Of a DNA stretch of 64,000 bases, positions 63,704-64,000 are shown piece by piece. The position numbers and the translations under genes are program-made. The stretch is from Candidatus Nitrosocosmicus sp. GTDB taxonomy: Archaea; Thermoproteota; Nitrososphaeria; Nitrososphaerales; Nitrososphaeraceae. The stretch's first letter is position 1. Each line of letters begins with the position of its first letter. The notes below the pieces were generated by a model that worked only from the letters and a program-made list of their open reading frames with translations, had not been told where the DNA came from and searched no databases. The stretch spans positions 27,673 through 91,672 of the forward strand of contig JAPSGR010000004.1 in NCBI GenBank assembly GCA_031177355.1, read 5' to 3'.

Positions 63704-64000
63704 ATAAGTATAACTCATTTATAAAACTTATGAGTTATCCTTATAGTAACAATGTTCAAGAAAAAGCTTAAAATCAAATCAAATATCAAATTTTCGAATT
63801 TATCCTTAATAATCAAATTTTTTTTTAATGCTCTAGATTATACTAGATCACTCTAGAGTAACGTGTTTATTCTATTTATGGATTTATTTTCCTAAAATTA
63901 AATAACTTGACGACATCTTTTTCTCTGAAATCTATTACTCTCAAGTTATGGTTTAGCCCGATAAAAGTTCACAAATCTGAGAATTCATATTTAGCTTAAA
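63704..64000. other. Right edge of window, AT-rich non-coding
   Basis: About 300 bases with no supportable gene. A partial gene may enter from the right edge but no frame is convincing. Two copies of ctagat/ctagag lie near 63832-63855. Confidence 0.35.

Overview
The window is AT-rich archaeal DNA from an ammonia-oxidising member of the Thaumarchaeota (Nitrososphaerota). The evidence is ammonia monooxygenase amoA (38.9 kb) and amoB (43.3 kb), a probable amoX beside amoA, 4-hydroxybutyryl-CoA dehydratase of the 3-hydroxypropionate/4-hydroxybutyrate cycle (6.2 kb), thermosome, prefoldin, archaeal Spt5, archaeal ribosomal proteins (eL32, eL19, uL11, uS13, uS4), archaeal-type SRP RNA, archaeal DTD2 and intron-bearing tRNAs. 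Low GC and a dispersed amo arrangement suggest the soil group I.1b lineage, perhaps Candidatus Nitrosocosmicus; that placement is inference.

Layout. 0-8.8 kb: UbiX fragment, PfkB kinase, trpG-trpD, FtsJ/RlmE methyltransferase, apt-mtnP purine/MTA salvage, a three-gene unknown operon with an HTH protein, 4-hydroxybutyryl-CoA dehydratase and archaeal GAPDH. 9-15 kb: prefoldin alpha-ftsY, argF, Rieske protein, methyltransferase, ATP-dependent PEP carboxykinase, and a tRNA-Gln that appears to carry three introns. 15-23.3 kb: SOD, ribosomal proteins, NUDIX, DTD2, spt5-rpl11-thermosome and SRP RNA. 24.1-28.5 kb: a VWA / Ser-Thr kinase-like / PP2C phosphatase triad of TerY-P type next to a membrane-anchored TPR protein. 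29-36.4 kb: Clp1-like polynucleotide kinase, orphan DNA methyltransferase, DNA ligase, CBS protein, tRNA-Thr, a candidate hairpin RNA, and tRNA-Leu with probably two introns. 36.6-44 kb: pdxST, amoX, amoA, 2-oxoacid:ferredoxin oxidoreductase korAB, a tiny Cys-rich protein and amoB. 44-53 kb: CBS protein, oligoendopeptidase, several conserved regulators and uS13-uS4. 53-57 kb: GlmS, a GcvH-like/TusA-like fusion converging on a rhodanese, and dodecin. 57.3-63.7 kb: a signalling island with a lone receiver, a MvdD-like ATP-grasp ligase, a histidine kinase preceded by an in-frame zinc-finger segment, a ParA-like ATPase, a polytopic membrane protein and a stand-alone paralogue of the same zinc finger.

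How genes work together. AMO subunits supply electrons from ammonia. The HP/HB-cycle dehydratase, KorAB, archaeal GAPDH and PEPCK fit autotrophic carbon fixation feeding gluconeogenesis. Most protein genes are housekeeping. The least explained parts are the TerY-P triad, the GcvH-like/TusA-like fusion with its rhodanese neighbour, the zinc-finger histidine kinase/ATP-grasp island, and the multi-intron tRNAs. No CRISPR array, insertion sequence, prophage or integrase was seen. All functions are read from motifs by eye; no database search was run.
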